Origin: JBCCFW01 sp039029535
Lineage (GTDB): Bacteria > Acidobacteriota > JBCCFW01
Assembly (NCBI GenBank): GCA_039029535.1
Contig: JBCCFW010000043.1
Coordinates: forward strand, 1 to 45,704
Reading direction: 5' to 3'
DNA: 45,704 bases
The translations under genes were made by a program, and so were the position numbers. The first letter of the stretch is position 1, and the number at the start of each line of letters is the position of its first letter. The notes beneath the pieces are model-generated. The model saw only the letters and a program-made list of their open reading frames with translations. It ran no database searches and was not told the DNA's origin. Shown piece by piece: positions 33,773 through 41,934 of this stretch.

Positions 33773-35964
33773 TCGTCACGCCGGCCCATCCGCCACCACG
33801 CCACGGCGCAGCCCAGCAGCACGAGCCCCGACACCAGCGCTCCCAGTCGATGACTGGTCGGAGCGAACTCCAGCTCGACCTCGTGCTCACCCGCCTCGAC
33901 CGAGATCCCCAAGAAGGCACCGCCCACGCGCAGCAGGTCGGCACTCTCGCCGTCCACGCTGGCCCGCCAGCCGGGATGATGACCTTCGCGCAGGACCAAG
34001 AGCACGGGCTGCTCGGTCCGGACTCGGTAGCGTCGCTCGTCGGGTGACGACTCGACGACCTCGAGGCTCGACTCACCCCGCTCTGACGGCGGACGCGACG
34101 GCCAGGGCGGCGCGACCTCGACCACGACGTGACGACCGCTACTCACCAGCGGGTCGACACAACGATCCAGCGCCGCGCTCGGATCGCTCGCCAGCTCCCA
34201 GCTCGCGACCAGCGCGAGACGCGGGGCCGAGCCGGCGATGCGGTGGAGGATCGGGCGCTCTCCAGTCCCCGCCAGCGGAGTGAGGTCGGGATGCGGCAAG
34301 GGCTCGGGTGAGAGCAGCACGTCCGCCGCCGCGTGCCGGATCCACGGCAGCCCTTCGGGACCAGCATCGGCGCGCTGCTGGAGCTGATCGTGAGTGGCGA
34401 GCAGGAGCGCGCTGGCTCCCGACACGCAGCGCACGCCCACGGCCATCGGCACCTTGCCCCTGAGGTCGTGCACTGCCTGCCGCGCCGCCCAGTCCATGCC
34501 CCGGCGTCGGTCGCGAGCATTCCGCGCGAGCACCTCCTTGGTGAGCGGTCGAAGGTACGCCCGTCCGTCGTTCTCCTCGAGCCAGGTCGACGACGGCGTG
34601 GCCGCGAACAGGCTGTCGGCAGGAACGGACGGCTGGAGCTTCACGTGCGCCACGTTCAGGTCGGCCGCGAGCACGGCCACCAGCAACGCACCGCGCCCCT
34701 TCTCCACCAGCATCGAGATGCCGGCAAGCGCAGCGAACAAGGCGACGTGCCAGACCTCGTGATCACCGGTGACGACGGCCAGCCCGACCACCCCCAGCGC
34801 CAGGGCGAGCGGAACGAAACGACCGCGCCCCGACAGCCGCAGGAGACGCTCGGTGCCGAGAGCCGCGAGCATGGCCAGACCGACGGCGGCGACGAGGAGG
34901 AACTTGGCGGGGTAGCGGAACTGCCGCAGGTAGCCCAGGTGGTAGAGGAGAGCGTAGAGCGGGGTGAGTGAGCCGAAGGACAGGAGGACCGAGCCGACGA
35001 CCACGAGAAACGGCCCGAGGACTCGCCGACGCTCGTCACGCCCCGCCCGGACCAGGGCTGCCAGCGAGAGACCGATGGCGAGCACCGCGCCCGCTCCGAG
35101 GTAGAGGACACGCACGTAGGCCTGCCCACGGATCCCGTCGCCGCCGCTCGGCTGGAAGGCATCGCGGTCGGGCACGAGGAAGCCGACCAGCTCGGCCGGG
35201 CCGACCGTCCAGTTCTCGAAGGGCTGGAGACCGAGCCCCTCCGCCCGGTCGGAGAGCGACACGAGCTCGAGGAAGGGCAAGAGCTGGAAGGCGATGAGAC
35301 CCGCCGCCAGAGCGCCACCGACGAGCAGCCGACGCGTGGTCACGAGCCAGGCCGCCGGCCCCGCCTCGGTCACCGCCGAGGCAGGAGCGGCGAGCAGCGC
35401 CAGCAAGGCGGCCACGCCGACACCGGCCACGGCCACGTGGGGCTCACCGCCGAGCCCGGCGCCCACCAGCCCGAGGATGAAGAGCAACCAGCCCCCTCGG
35501 TCGCCTCGGGTCGACAGGCGCACGGCTCCCCACGCCATGGTCGGAAGCCAGGCGGTCGTCGCCACGACGTTGGAGAGGTCGGTGATGCAAGCCAGCGCCC
35601 CACCGGAGGCGAAGCACAGCCCCCCCACGCAGGCCGCTGGCTCCGAGAGCCCCGTCGCCCGCGCCCAGCCCCGCAGCCCGAGGAAGGCGATGACGAGGTG
35701 GAAGACGACGTGGAGGCCGTAGGCCCAGGGCAGCGGGAACAGGCAGGCGACGGTGTTGGGTAGGTAGCCCACCTGGGTCTGGAGCTTGGCCAGGAAAGGC
35801 GTGCCGCACTCGGTGTAGGGGTCCCAGAGCGGCAGGTCGCCAGCCAGGAGACGCTCCCGGAGAGCGACCTTCATCGGCAGGACGAAGGTCGTCATGTCCC
35901 GATGGACGAAGACCTCCCCCCGCCAGGCCGGACGGAGGCCGGGGAGAGCGACGACCAGGACCAA
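33763..35964 (-). CDS. YfhO family multi-pass membrane protein (GT-C-like)
   Basis: A protein of 733 residues or more with about a dozen hydrophobic segments and a soluble C-terminal part. Family hallmarks are VHRDMTTFVLPMKVALRE-type loop 1, DLPLWDPYTECGTPFLA (about 39-55), SGGALACITDLSNV, and the C-terminal VLREGHHPGWRASVDG with GAFLGISVEAGEHEVELEF. YfhO proteins are linked to glycosylation of cell-surface polymers in Gram-positives; the donor here is unknown. The conventional start is TTG at 35964, but this cuts into the first membrane helix (GLLGLALLVLVVALPG is in frame upstream). No ATG/GTG/TTG occurs between it and the preceding gene. A CTG at 36045, overlapping that gene's stop as CTGA and preceded by AGGA, may be the true start. 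Confidence 0.85.
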   Translation of the reverse strand: MVLVVALPGLRPAWRGEVFVHRDMTTFVLPMKVALRERLLAGDLPLWDPYTECGTPFLAKLQTQVGYLPNTVACLFPLPWAYGLHVVFHLVIAFLGLRGWARATGLSEPAACVGGLCFASGGALACITDLSNVVATTAWLPTMAWGAVRLSTRGDRGGWLLFILGLVGAGLGGEPHVAVAGVGVAALLALLAAPASAVTEAGPAAWLVTTRRLLVGGALAAGLIAFQLLPFLELVSLSDRAEGLGLQPFENWTVGPAELVGFLVPDRDAFQPSGGDGIRGQAYVRVLYLGAGAVLAIGLSLAALVRAGRDERRRVLGPFLVVVGSVLLSFGSLTPLYALLYHLGYLRQFRYPAKFLLVAAVGLAMLAALGTERLLRLSGRGRFVPLALALGVVGLAVVTGDHEVWHVALFAALAGISMLVEKGRGALLVAVLAADLNVAHVKLQPSVPADSLFAATPSSTWLEENDGRAYLRPLTKEVLARNARDRRRGMDWAARQAVHDLRGKVPMAVGVRCVSGASALLLATHDQLQQRADAGPEGLPWIRHAAADVLLSPEPLPHPDLTPLAGTGERPILHRIAGSAPRLALVASWELASDPSAALDRCVDPLVSSGRHVVVEVAPPWPSRPPSERGESSLEVVESSPDERRYRVRTEQPVLLVLREGHHPGWRASVDGESADLLRVGGAFLGISVEAGEHEVELEFAPTSHRLGALVSGLVLLGCAVAWWRMGRRDDHS

Positions 35965-36041
35965 CAGGGCGAGGCCGAGCAGCCCCCCCGCTGCCCGGCG
36001 CGAGCCTCGCCCGGCTCGATCCTCCTCGGCGTCGGGGAGCG

Positions 36042-36593
36042 TCAGCGGGCGTCCTGGAGCATCTGCTTCAGGGCGTCGTAGTTGGCCCGTCGCTCCACGT
36101 TGGTGGGGTCGGAGCTGATCGGGTTGTCGGTGACGTTGAAGGTCCCGACCAGCTCACCCTGCCGGTTGACGACGGCGATGTCGCGGTAGCGGATCTCCCA
36201 GGGCGTCCAGACCTGCTGGTCGACGGTCTCCTGGAGCCAGGGCAGGTCGCGACCCGCACAGATGAGGGCGTTGCCGGACTCGCGGCCGAGCTGGTTCACC
36301 CCGAGGATGACGATCTCGTCGGTCCCGAGCTCCTGCTGCATCTCGTCGAGGAAGCCAAACTGGCTTCGGCAGAAGCTTCAGGTGGCGTGGCCGAAGTACC
36401 AGGCCGACACCTTCCCGAGATGGTCCCGCGGGGACACGGCCCGACCGGCGGTCGTCGAGGTCTCGTTGACGTCGATGAGAGCGAAGTCGGGGACTTGGTT
36501 GAACGTGACGATCGGGTGGGTCGAGTCGCAGGCGAGCAACCCGGCCCCGCCGATCGCGATGAGCACGGCGAGAGCGCCGGATGAGAGCTTCAT
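36042..36593 (-). CDS. Putative selenocysteine-containing thioredoxin-fold lipoprotein (UGA read-through, UxxC motif)
   Basis: A 183-residue product if the in-frame UGA at 36380-36378 is read as selenocysteine (residue 72). The ATG at 36593 follows GGAGG (9 nt) and opens a signal peptide with lipobox GLLAC (Cys21), so the protein should be envelope-anchored. Before the UGA is a redoxin-like lead-in (VPDFALIDVNETS, then SAWYFGHAT). After it comes SFCRSQFGFLDEMQQEL, then EIVILGVNQLG, LPWLQE and YRDIAVVNRQGELVG, a continuous thioredoxin-type fold. The UGA sits where the first Cys of CxxC is expected, giving Sec72-Ser-Phe-Cys75. Both halves are in the same frame, so no frameshift is needed. A SECIS-like hairpin follows (36351-36367). 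Role inferred: thiol/selenol oxidoreductase in the periplasm. Alternatives are a pseudogene or a base error turning TGC/TGT into TGA. sel genes are not in the window. Confidence 0.82.
36351..36380 (-). promoter_or_regulatory. Candidate bacterial SECIS element with its UGA codon
   Basis: On the minus strand, UGA (36380-36378) is followed by 10 nt and then the 17-nt hairpin GAAGCC-AGUUU-GGCUUC (36367-36351): a 6-bp perfect stem and a 5-nt loop with G as second base. From known bacterial SECIS elements, such as E. coli fdhF, a 17-nt hairpin about 11 nt after the UGA with a G in the first two loop positions is the SelB-binding form. The distance from UGA to the apical loop here is 16 nt. A competing 5-bp stem (GCUUC-UGCC-GAAGC) uses the same 5' arm and looks weaker. 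Confidence 0.72.
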
Positions 36594-36621
36594 GGCTTCT
36601 GTCCTCCGACGCGATCTTGGC

Positions 36622-36663
36622 GCCGCCGACCCGGCCGAGGCAAGCCCGACCGGGTTGGGCGGC
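36622..36663 (-). terminator. Hairpin between the SPFH gene and the selenoprotein gene
   Basis: On the minus strand, GCCGCC and ACCCGG arms pair with CCGGGT and GGCGGC (two 6-bp stems separated by a 2/1-nt internal loop, 15-nt apical loop). It lies 13 nt past the SPFH stop and 28 nt before the selenoprotein ATG. It may end the SPFH transcript or attenuate read-through into the selenoprotein gene. No T-tract is present. Confidence 0.4.
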
Positions 36664-36676
36664 ACCAGGGGGACCG

Positions 36677-37582
36677 CTAGGGCTTGTCGCCCAGGTGCAT
36701 GAGCGGCACCGGGTTGGGGCTGCTCCCGTCGAGGAAGTAGATCTTCGCCGCCGGGTCGGCGCCCATGGCCTGGAGGGTCTCCAGAGCCCTGAGCTTGAGG
36801 TAGGTCGGGTTGTCGGCGATGGCCCGGTTGATGGCCTCGATCTCGTAGGCCTGGGCGTCGGCGAGGGTGCGCCGGCGAGCGGCCTCCTCCTCGGCCGCGG
36901 CCCGCTCGGCCTCGGCCAGGGCCACCGCCTGCTGCTGCTCGAGGCGGAAGCGCTCGAGCTCGGCCTTCTGCCGCTCGACCGCCTGCTCGCGTTCCTTCTT
37001 GGACTCGATGGCCTTGATGATGAAGGGCGGGAGCTGGATGTCGCGGATGAGCACGGCCTCGACCTTCAGCCCCTTGGGCGCGAGGTACTCGCTCAGTCCG
37101 AGCCCCAGAGCCGCCTGGAGCTGTTCCTGCGTCTCCTCGAGGAAGAAGTCCTCCGCGCGCTTGATGGTCTTGCCCTGCTCACGCAGGAGCGAGCGGAGCT
37201 TGGGCACGAGGTGGATCGCGATCACGTCCTTGGCCGTGCCGGTCTCCTTGAGGACGTTCGGCGCCTGGGACTTCTCGATCCGGTACTGGACCGAGACGTC
37301 GATCTTCGTCTGGAGCTGGTCCTGACTCGGCACCTGCGCGGTTTCGAGATGAGTCTTCTGTCGACCGTCGTAGACGTGCCAGTTGTAGAGAGGGTTGACC
37401 GGGAAGTGGAAGCCCTCGGCGTAGGGCTTGTCGTTGATCTTCCCGAAGAACGTGGCCACCGCCACGTGACCCGCGGGCACCGTGTAGTAGCACTTGAGCG
37501 CGAAGATGAGGAGCAGGAGCGCCCCGACTCCGACGACGACCCCTCCGACCACTCGTTTCTGAACCTGCTGCTGGTGAGACAC
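36677..37582 (-). CDS. SPFH / prohibitin (Band 7) family membrane protein
   Basis: A 301-residue protein started at GTG 37582, which follows GGAGG with 7 nt spacing; the open frame continues to 37795 but without coding character. One N-terminal transmembrane helix (about 11-31) is followed by the SPFH core: VPAGHVAVATFFGKI, PYAEGFHFPVNPLYNWHVYD, DVSVQYRIE and GLKVEAVLIRDIQLPPFI. A long Glu/Ala-rich coiled coil comes next (AVERQKAELERFRLEQQQAV) and a final block ends in PNPVPLMHLGDKP. SPFH proteins oligomerise in the membrane and control proteases or microdomains (HflK/C, prohibitin). No partner nfeD or ftsH gene is adjacent. It is divergent from the gene at 37759. Confidence 0.88.
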   Translation of the reverse strand: MSHQQQVQKRVVGGVVVGVGALLLLIFALKCYYTVPAGHVAVATFFGKINDKPYAEGFHFPVNPLYNWHVYDGRQKTHLETAQVPSQDQLQTKIDVSVQYRIEKSQAPNVLKETGTAKDVIAIHLVPKLRSLLREQGKTIKRAEDFFLEETQEQLQAALGLGLSEYLAPKGLKVEAVLIRDIQLPPFIIKAIESKKEREQAVERQKAELERFRLEQQQAVALAEAERAAAEEEAARRRTLADAQAYEIEAINRAIADNPTYLKLRALETLQAMGADPAAKIYFLDGSSPNPVPLMHLGDKP

Positions 37583-37758
37583 CGTAGGACCTCCTTGACG
37601 GCCCCATGCTACGCCAGGAGCGCCATCGGGTTCTCCTCGGAAGTCCCCGGTCACGGCCGGGCCCCGGCCAGGTGCCGTCTCTCGACCGCAGACGGCATGA
37701 AACCAGCGTGACCCGGTGCCGTTCTCTCCCGTAAGCTTGGCCCCCCACGGAGGTTCCG

Positions 37759-38433
37759 ATGAGCACCGCTCCCCCGCCCGTCCCCACCGCCCCACCGCCG
37801 ATGCCCGAGGAGGGCAACGAGCGCTCCTGCCTGAAGGTCGGCTGCTGCGCCTGTGGCGCCCTCCTCCTGCTGGCCGTCCTGCTGGTCGGCGGCGGCGCCT
37901 GGAGCATGTACAGCAAGGTCAAGGGCTACACCCAGGAAGCGCCGATGGAGCTTCCGCTCATCCAGGTCGACGACGCTCAGCGTGAGGAGGTCCGCCAGCG
38001 CTGGGCCGCCTACCAGCAGTCGGCGCAGGCCGGTGATGCCGCCGAGATCGAGCTGACCTCCGACGAGATCAACATGCTCATCTCCGACTCCGAGCAGCTC
38101 AGCGGCAAGATGCACGTGGAGATCGTCGACGACGTCTTCAACGTCGACTGCAGCGTCCCGCTCGACGAGGTGCCGGGCTTCGGTGGTCGTTACTTCAACG
38201 GCCGCGTCGGCTTCGAGGCGAGCACGCCCAGCCCCGGTGACCTCGAGCTCACCCTGGTGAGCCTCGACATCCCCGGCATCGACGTTCCGCCCGAGTTCAT
38301 CTCCGAGATGCGCAAGCAGGACCTCGTCGGTCAGATGCGTGCCCAGGACCCGAACTTGAGGGACGCCCTCGACAAGATCGAGGAGCTGGTCGTGGCCGAC
38401 GGCAAGGTCCGCCTGGTCCTCAACAGCAACTAG
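37759..38433 (+). CDS. Membrane-anchored protein of unknown function
   Basis: A 224-residue protein whose ATG follows ACGGAGGTTCCG. A proline-rich cytoplasmic N-terminus (MSTAPPPVPT) and a cluster of four cysteines (24, 29, 30, 32) precede a single transmembrane helix (about 33-48). The 170-residue exposed domain is acidic, alpha/beta-like and without recognisable motif (EIELTSDEINMLISDSEQL, then GRVGFEASTPSPGDLELTL). The ELTSDEINxLI pattern recalls domains of small anchored proteins found in Planctomycetes- and Verrucomicrobia-like genomes, but I cannot assign a named family. It is divergent from the SPFH gene (176 bp gap) and closed by a clear terminator. Confidence 0.8.
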   Translation: MSTAPPPVPTAPPPMPEEGNERSCLKVGCCACGALLLLAVLLVGGGAWSMYSKVKGYTQEAPMELPLIQVDDAQREEVRQRWAAYQQSAQAGDAAEIELTSDEINMLISDSEQLSGKMHVEIVDDVFNVDCSVPLDEVPGFGGRYFNGRVGFEASTPSPGDLELTLVSLDIPGIDVPPEFISEMRKQDLVGQMRAQDPNLRDALDKIEELVVADGKVRLVLNSN

Positions 38434-38480
38434 CCCGACGAGTTCGGGACGATCACCGGGCCAGCCGGCTCGGTGAATTC

Positions 38481-38513
38481 GGGGGGCGTGGTGAAACCAC
38501 CGCGCCCCCCTTT
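38481..38513 (+). terminator. Rho-independent terminator after the 37759 gene
   Basis: A 13-bp stem (GGGGGGCGTGGTG 38481-38493 with CACCGCGCCCCCC 38498-38510, one G-U pair), a 4-nt loop and a TTT tail followed by GCGTTT. It is the best-formed intrinsic terminator in the window and separates the gene from the ABC exporter. Confidence 0.75.
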
Positions 38514-38530
38514 GCGTTTCAGCCAAGCTC

Positions 38531-40417
38531 GTGAGCAGCGACGACGCGACGACCACCAAGAAGACCGACTTCAAGAGCGGCCTGGCTCTCTACCGCCGGC
38601 TCTGGCCCTACCTGCGCCCGGAGCGCCGGCTGTCGATCGCCATCGGGGCGCTCCTTCTCGTCGCCATCCCGGCGAGCGTCGCGGCCCCCCTCCTCGTCCG
38701 CGAGATCTTCGACGGAGCCCTGGCGGCTGGAGACCGCACCCTCCTGTTCCAGCTCGGACTGGGGCTGGTCGGTCTGACGCTGGTCTCCTTCGGGCTCGGC
38801 TACATCCAGACCTTGCTCGCCCTCTCGCTGCACGCTCGGGTCCGATTCCGCATCGGCGCCCGAGTCCACGACCAGGTCCTGCGTCTCCCTCTCGCCTTCT
38901 TCGACGAGCAGGAGACCGGCAAGCTCATGTCGCGGTTGCGCGACGACCTCGCCGCCCTCGACGTGCTCATGACCGACGAGCTCCTCGAGGCCGCGGTCAA
39001 CGTCCTGCGCGCCCTGGTCTTCTTCGTCTTGCTGCTCTGGCTGGACCTCGGGCTCGCGCTTTCGGGCCTGGCGCTCTGCGTCGTCATCTTCGGCGGCGTC
39101 CTCCTCGTCTCCCGTCCCCTCCGTCGGCGGAGCGAAGCCGCCCGCGAGGCCGACGCCACGGCGAGCTCCGCCCTCCACGAGGCCCTGCGCGGCCTGACCA
39201 GCATCAAGCTCGGCGCCCGACATCGAGCCGAGCGTGCCCGCCTGCTCGCCGAGCTCAAGGACGCCCTGCGCGCGGCCATCTCCCGCGACGTCCTGGGGCT
39301 CGTCACCGGCTCGGCCTTCGGGCTCGTCGGCACCCTCGGCGGCTACGTCATCATCGCCGTCGGTGCCTACCGCATCCTCGACGGCAGCTCGAGCTTCGGC
39401 GGCCTGTTCGCGTTCTTCATCTTCCTCACCCAGCTCATGGGCTCGGCCGGGGCTGTGTTCGCGATGGTCCCCGGTCTCCAGGCCGGCTTCGCCTCCTGGG
39501 AACGGCTGCTCACCCTCCTCGACCGCGACGCGGAGGACCCCGGCAAGCCCGACACCCTGCCGCGCTTCGCGGGTCGTCTCGAGCTTCAGGACCTCCACTT
39601 CGCCTACCGCCGCGAGGTCGAGCCGGAGGCCTCCGACGAGGACGCTCCCGATGACGACGGCTCCGGCGACACCTCGTCCGACTCGGAAGAGGAGGAGAAG
39701 AAGGAAGAGGAGGTGGTCGAGGTCTTGAAGGGACTCGACCTCACCGTCGAGCCCGGCGAGGTGCTGGCGCTCATCGGTCGCAGCGGCGCCGGCAAGACGA
39801 CCCTGCTCCAGCTCCTCCCCCGACTCCGCGAGCCCACCGCCGGTCGCATCCTCCTCGACGGCCAGCCGCTCGACGAGCTCCCGCTCCAGGCCTTGCGGCG
39901 TCAGGTGGGCGTGGTGCCGCAGGACATCTTCCTGTTCAACCGCAGCGTTCGGGAGAACCTCACCTTCGCCATGCCCGGAGCGAGCGACGAGGCCATCATC
40001 TCGGCCGCCCGCGCCTCCCGCGCCTGGGAGTTCATCGAGCGCCTGCCCAAGGGGCTCGACACGGTCGTCGGCGAGGATGGCGTGCGCCTCTCAGGCGGTC
40101 AGCGCCAGCGGCTCGCCCTGGCCCGGGAGTTCCTCCGCGACCCGCCGCTGCTCCTCCTCGACGAGGCGACCGCGAACCTGGACGCCGAGAGCGAGCAGGC
40201 CGTGCGTGAGGCCCTGCACGGGCTGCTCGCCGGTCGCACCTGCCTGGTCGTGGCCCATCGCCTGTCCACCATCCGCGACGCTCATCGGATCGCCGTCCTG
40301 GAAGACGGGCAAGTCGCCGAGCTCGGTACCCACGACGAGCTGCTCGCGCTCGGTGGGCTCTACGCGCTCTGGCACCGTCAGCAGGTGTCGTCGGCCGACT
40401 CGGTCGACGCGTCCTGA
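38531..40417 (+). CDS. ABC exporter (MsbA-like half-transporter) with acidic insertion in the ATPase domain
   Basis: A 628-residue protein with a GTG start and weak ribosome binding site, only 18 nt past the upstream terminator's T-tail. Six membrane helices (about 35-315) form a type I exporter domain. The ATPase domain has A-loop Tyr in FAYRR (about 359), Walker A GRSGAGKTT (416-424), Q-loop Q464, signature LSGGQ (520-524), Walker B LLLLDEA (540-546) and H-loop His576. Between the A-loop and VLKGLDL is an unusual 35-residue insert (about 362-396), almost all Asp, Glu, Ser and Gly (DAPDDDGSGDTSSDSEEEE). Typical MsbA/lipid A exporter NBDs have no such insert. The substrate is unknown; lipid A or another lipid is a family-based guess. 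It is convergent with the MBOAT gene (22 bp). Confidence 0.93.
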   Translation: MSSDDATTTKKTDFKSGLALYRRLWPYLRPERRLSIAIGALLLVAIPASVAAPLLVREIFDGALAAGDRTLLFQLGLGLVGLTLVSFGLGYIQTLLALSLHARVRFRIGARVHDQVLRLPLAFFDEQETGKLMSRLRDDLAALDVLMTDELLEAAVNVLRALVFFVLLLWLDLGLALSGLALCVVIFGGVLLVSRPLRRRSEAAREADATASSALHEALRGLTSIKLGARHRAERARLLAELKDALRAAISRDVLGLVTGSAFGLVGTLGGYVIIAVGAYRILDGSSSFGGLFAFFIFLTQLMGSAGAVFAMVPGLQAGFASWERLLTLLDRDAEDPGKPDTLPRFAGRLELQDLHFAYRREVEPEASDEDAPDDDGSGDTSSDSEEEEKKEEEVVEVLKGLDLTVEPGEVLALIGRSGAGKTTLLQLLPRLREPTAGRILLDGQPLDELPLQALRRQVGVVPQDIFLFNRSVRENLTFAMPGASDEAIISAARASRAWEFIERLPKGLDTVVGEDGVRLSGGQRQRLALAREFLRDPPLLLLDEATANLDAESEQAVREALHGLLAGRTCLVVAHRLSTIRDAHRIAVLEDGQVAELGTHDELLALGGLYALWHRQQVSSADSVDAS

Positions 40418-40439
40418 CGGGACCCTCGGCGCGCTCGGC

Positions 40440-41891
40440 TCAGAAGATGAAGTAGATGAACGGGTTGAAGTCCTGGGTGGTGAGCGCCACCACGGCCAGG
40501 AGGAAGACCGCCAAGGCCCAGGCAATGCGAGGCGGGCTGAGCCGACGCGAGAGGTCCCAGGTCTGAGGCGCGAGCAGCGCGACGGCCAGGGCGAGGACGC
40601 ACGAGCCCACGAGGTAGGGAGCGCTCATGGGACCGGCCAGCAAGGCTGCCGCCGCCGGCAGGTCGCGCAGCGCGAAGAGGTCGGCCCAGTAGTCGAGAGC
40701 GGCCCCGAGCCCGTCGGCGCGGAAGGGCACCCAGGCCAGGCTGACCACGATGAAGGTCAGGCCGAGCTGTACGCCATCGGGAAGACGTCGCCAGGGGCTG
40801 GCCTTGCCCAGCGCCCGCTCGCCCGCCAGCAGCAATCCGTGGATCGCGCCCCAGGCGACGAAGGTCCACGACGCGCCGTGCCAGAGACCGCCGAGAAGCA
40901 TGACCGCGAGCAGGTTGAGGTAAGTCCGACGCGGTCCCTTCCGATTTCCGCCCAGCGGCACGTAGAGGTAGTCGCGCAGCCAGGTGGACAGCGACAGGTG
41001 CCAGCGTCGCCAGAACTCGGTGATCGATCGCGAGCGATAAGGAGAGTCGAAGTTCTTCGGGAACACGAAGCCGAGCATCAGACCCAGGCCGATGGCCATG
41101 TCCGAGTAGCCCGAGAAGTCGAAGTAGATCTGAAGGGCGTAGGCGAGGATGCCCTGCCAGGCCTGGAGCAGCTCACGGCCGCCCGCGTCGAAGGCGAGGT
41201 CGGCGAGCTTCCCGCAGGGGTTGGCCAGCAGCACCTTCTTCCCCAGGCCCAGCGCCAGGAAGACCACGCCGCGGCTGAACTTCTCGAAGGTGCAGGTCCG
41301 CGAGCGGAGCTGACCGTCCAGCTCCTTGAAGCGGATGATGGGACCGGCCACGAGCTGAGGGAACAGCGAGACGTAGCAGGCGAAGTCGATGAAGCGGGAG
41401 ATCGCCCGAGCGTCTCCGCGGTACACGTCGATCGTGTAGCTCATCGACTGGAACGTGTAGAAGCTGATCCCCAGGGGCAGGGTCACCCGGAAGGTCAGGT
41501 CGAGCACCGCCCCCGACCAGCCGAGAGACGTCGCCAGCGAGTCCCAGGTGCCGACCGCGAAGTCGAAGTACTTGAAGAACCCCAACAACGAGAGGTTCGA
41601 GACCAGCGACAGGATCAGCGCGACACGCTGACCGCGGCTTCGCGGCGTGCCCGGGGTGAGCTGAGGAGGCTCGCGCTGGAGCCTCCCGCCACCGGCGATG
41701 AACAGCCCGCAGGCGAAGTCGACGACGGTCGACGCGAGCATGAGCACGACGAAGGCGGGGTTCGCCCAGCCGTAGAAGAGGTAACTCAGCCCGGTCAGTG
41801 CCGCGTGCCGGAGCCCCCGCGGCAGCAGGTAATGGAGGATCAGCGCCAGCGGCAGGAAGTAGAAGAGGAAGAGGTGGGAGCTGAAGACCAC
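40440..41891 (-). CDS. MBOAT family O-acyltransferase (AlgI/PatA-like)
   Basis: A 483-residue inner-membrane protein with a GTG start and the classic N-terminus MVFSSHLFLFYFLPL. MBOAT features are all present: FYTFQSMSYTIDVYRG (about 145-159), QIYFDFSGYSDMAIG (254-268), FWRRWHLSLSTWLRDYLY with His298 (293-310) and GGLWHGASWTFVAWG with catalytic His338 (334-348). AlgI/PatA-type enzymes move acyl, usually acetyl, groups across the membrane onto a polysaccharide or cell-wall sugar. The partner SGNH-type transferase (AlgJ/AlgX/PatB) normally found beside it is absent here, and so is any polysaccharide synthase, so the acceptor cannot be predicted. It follows the cyclic-nucleotide-binding gene by 43 bp on the same strand. 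Confidence 0.93.
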   Translation of the reverse strand: MVFSSHLFLFYFLPLALILHYLLPRGLRHAALTGLSYLFYGWANPAFVVLMLASTVVDFACGLFIAGGGRLQREPPQLTPGTPRSRGQRVALILSLVSNLSLLGFFKYFDFAVGTWDSLATSLGWSGAVLDLTFRVTLPLGISFYTFQSMSYTIDVYRGDARAISRFIDFACYVSLFPQLVAGPIIRFKELDGQLRSRTCTFEKFSRGVVFLALGLGKKVLLANPCGKLADLAFDAGGRELLQAWQGILAYALQIYFDFSGYSDMAIGLGLMLGFVFPKNFDSPYRSRSITEFWRRWHLSLSTWLRDYLYVPLGGNRKGPRRTYLNLLAVMLLGGLWHGASWTFVAWGAIHGLLLAGERALGKASPWRRLPDGVQLGLTFIVVSLAWVPFRADGLGAALDYWADLFALRDLPAAAALLAGPMSAPYLVGSCVLALAVALLAPQTWDLSRRLSPPRIAWALAVFLLAVVALTTQDFNPFIYFIF

Positions 41892-41934
41892 CGTATCTTC
41901 CGTCTACCTTCCGGCCGCTCTCGGAGGGAGCGGT

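Noticed and set aside
36378..36665. Reading the 36378 UGA as a true stop (separate small lipoprotein) or as a frameshift pseudogene.
   Set aside because: Both halves lie in the same frame, so there is no frameshift. The downstream half has no start or ribosome binding site of its own until the late ATG at 36341, which would cut the thioredoxin fold, and the UGA sits at the redox position with a SECIS-like hairpin.
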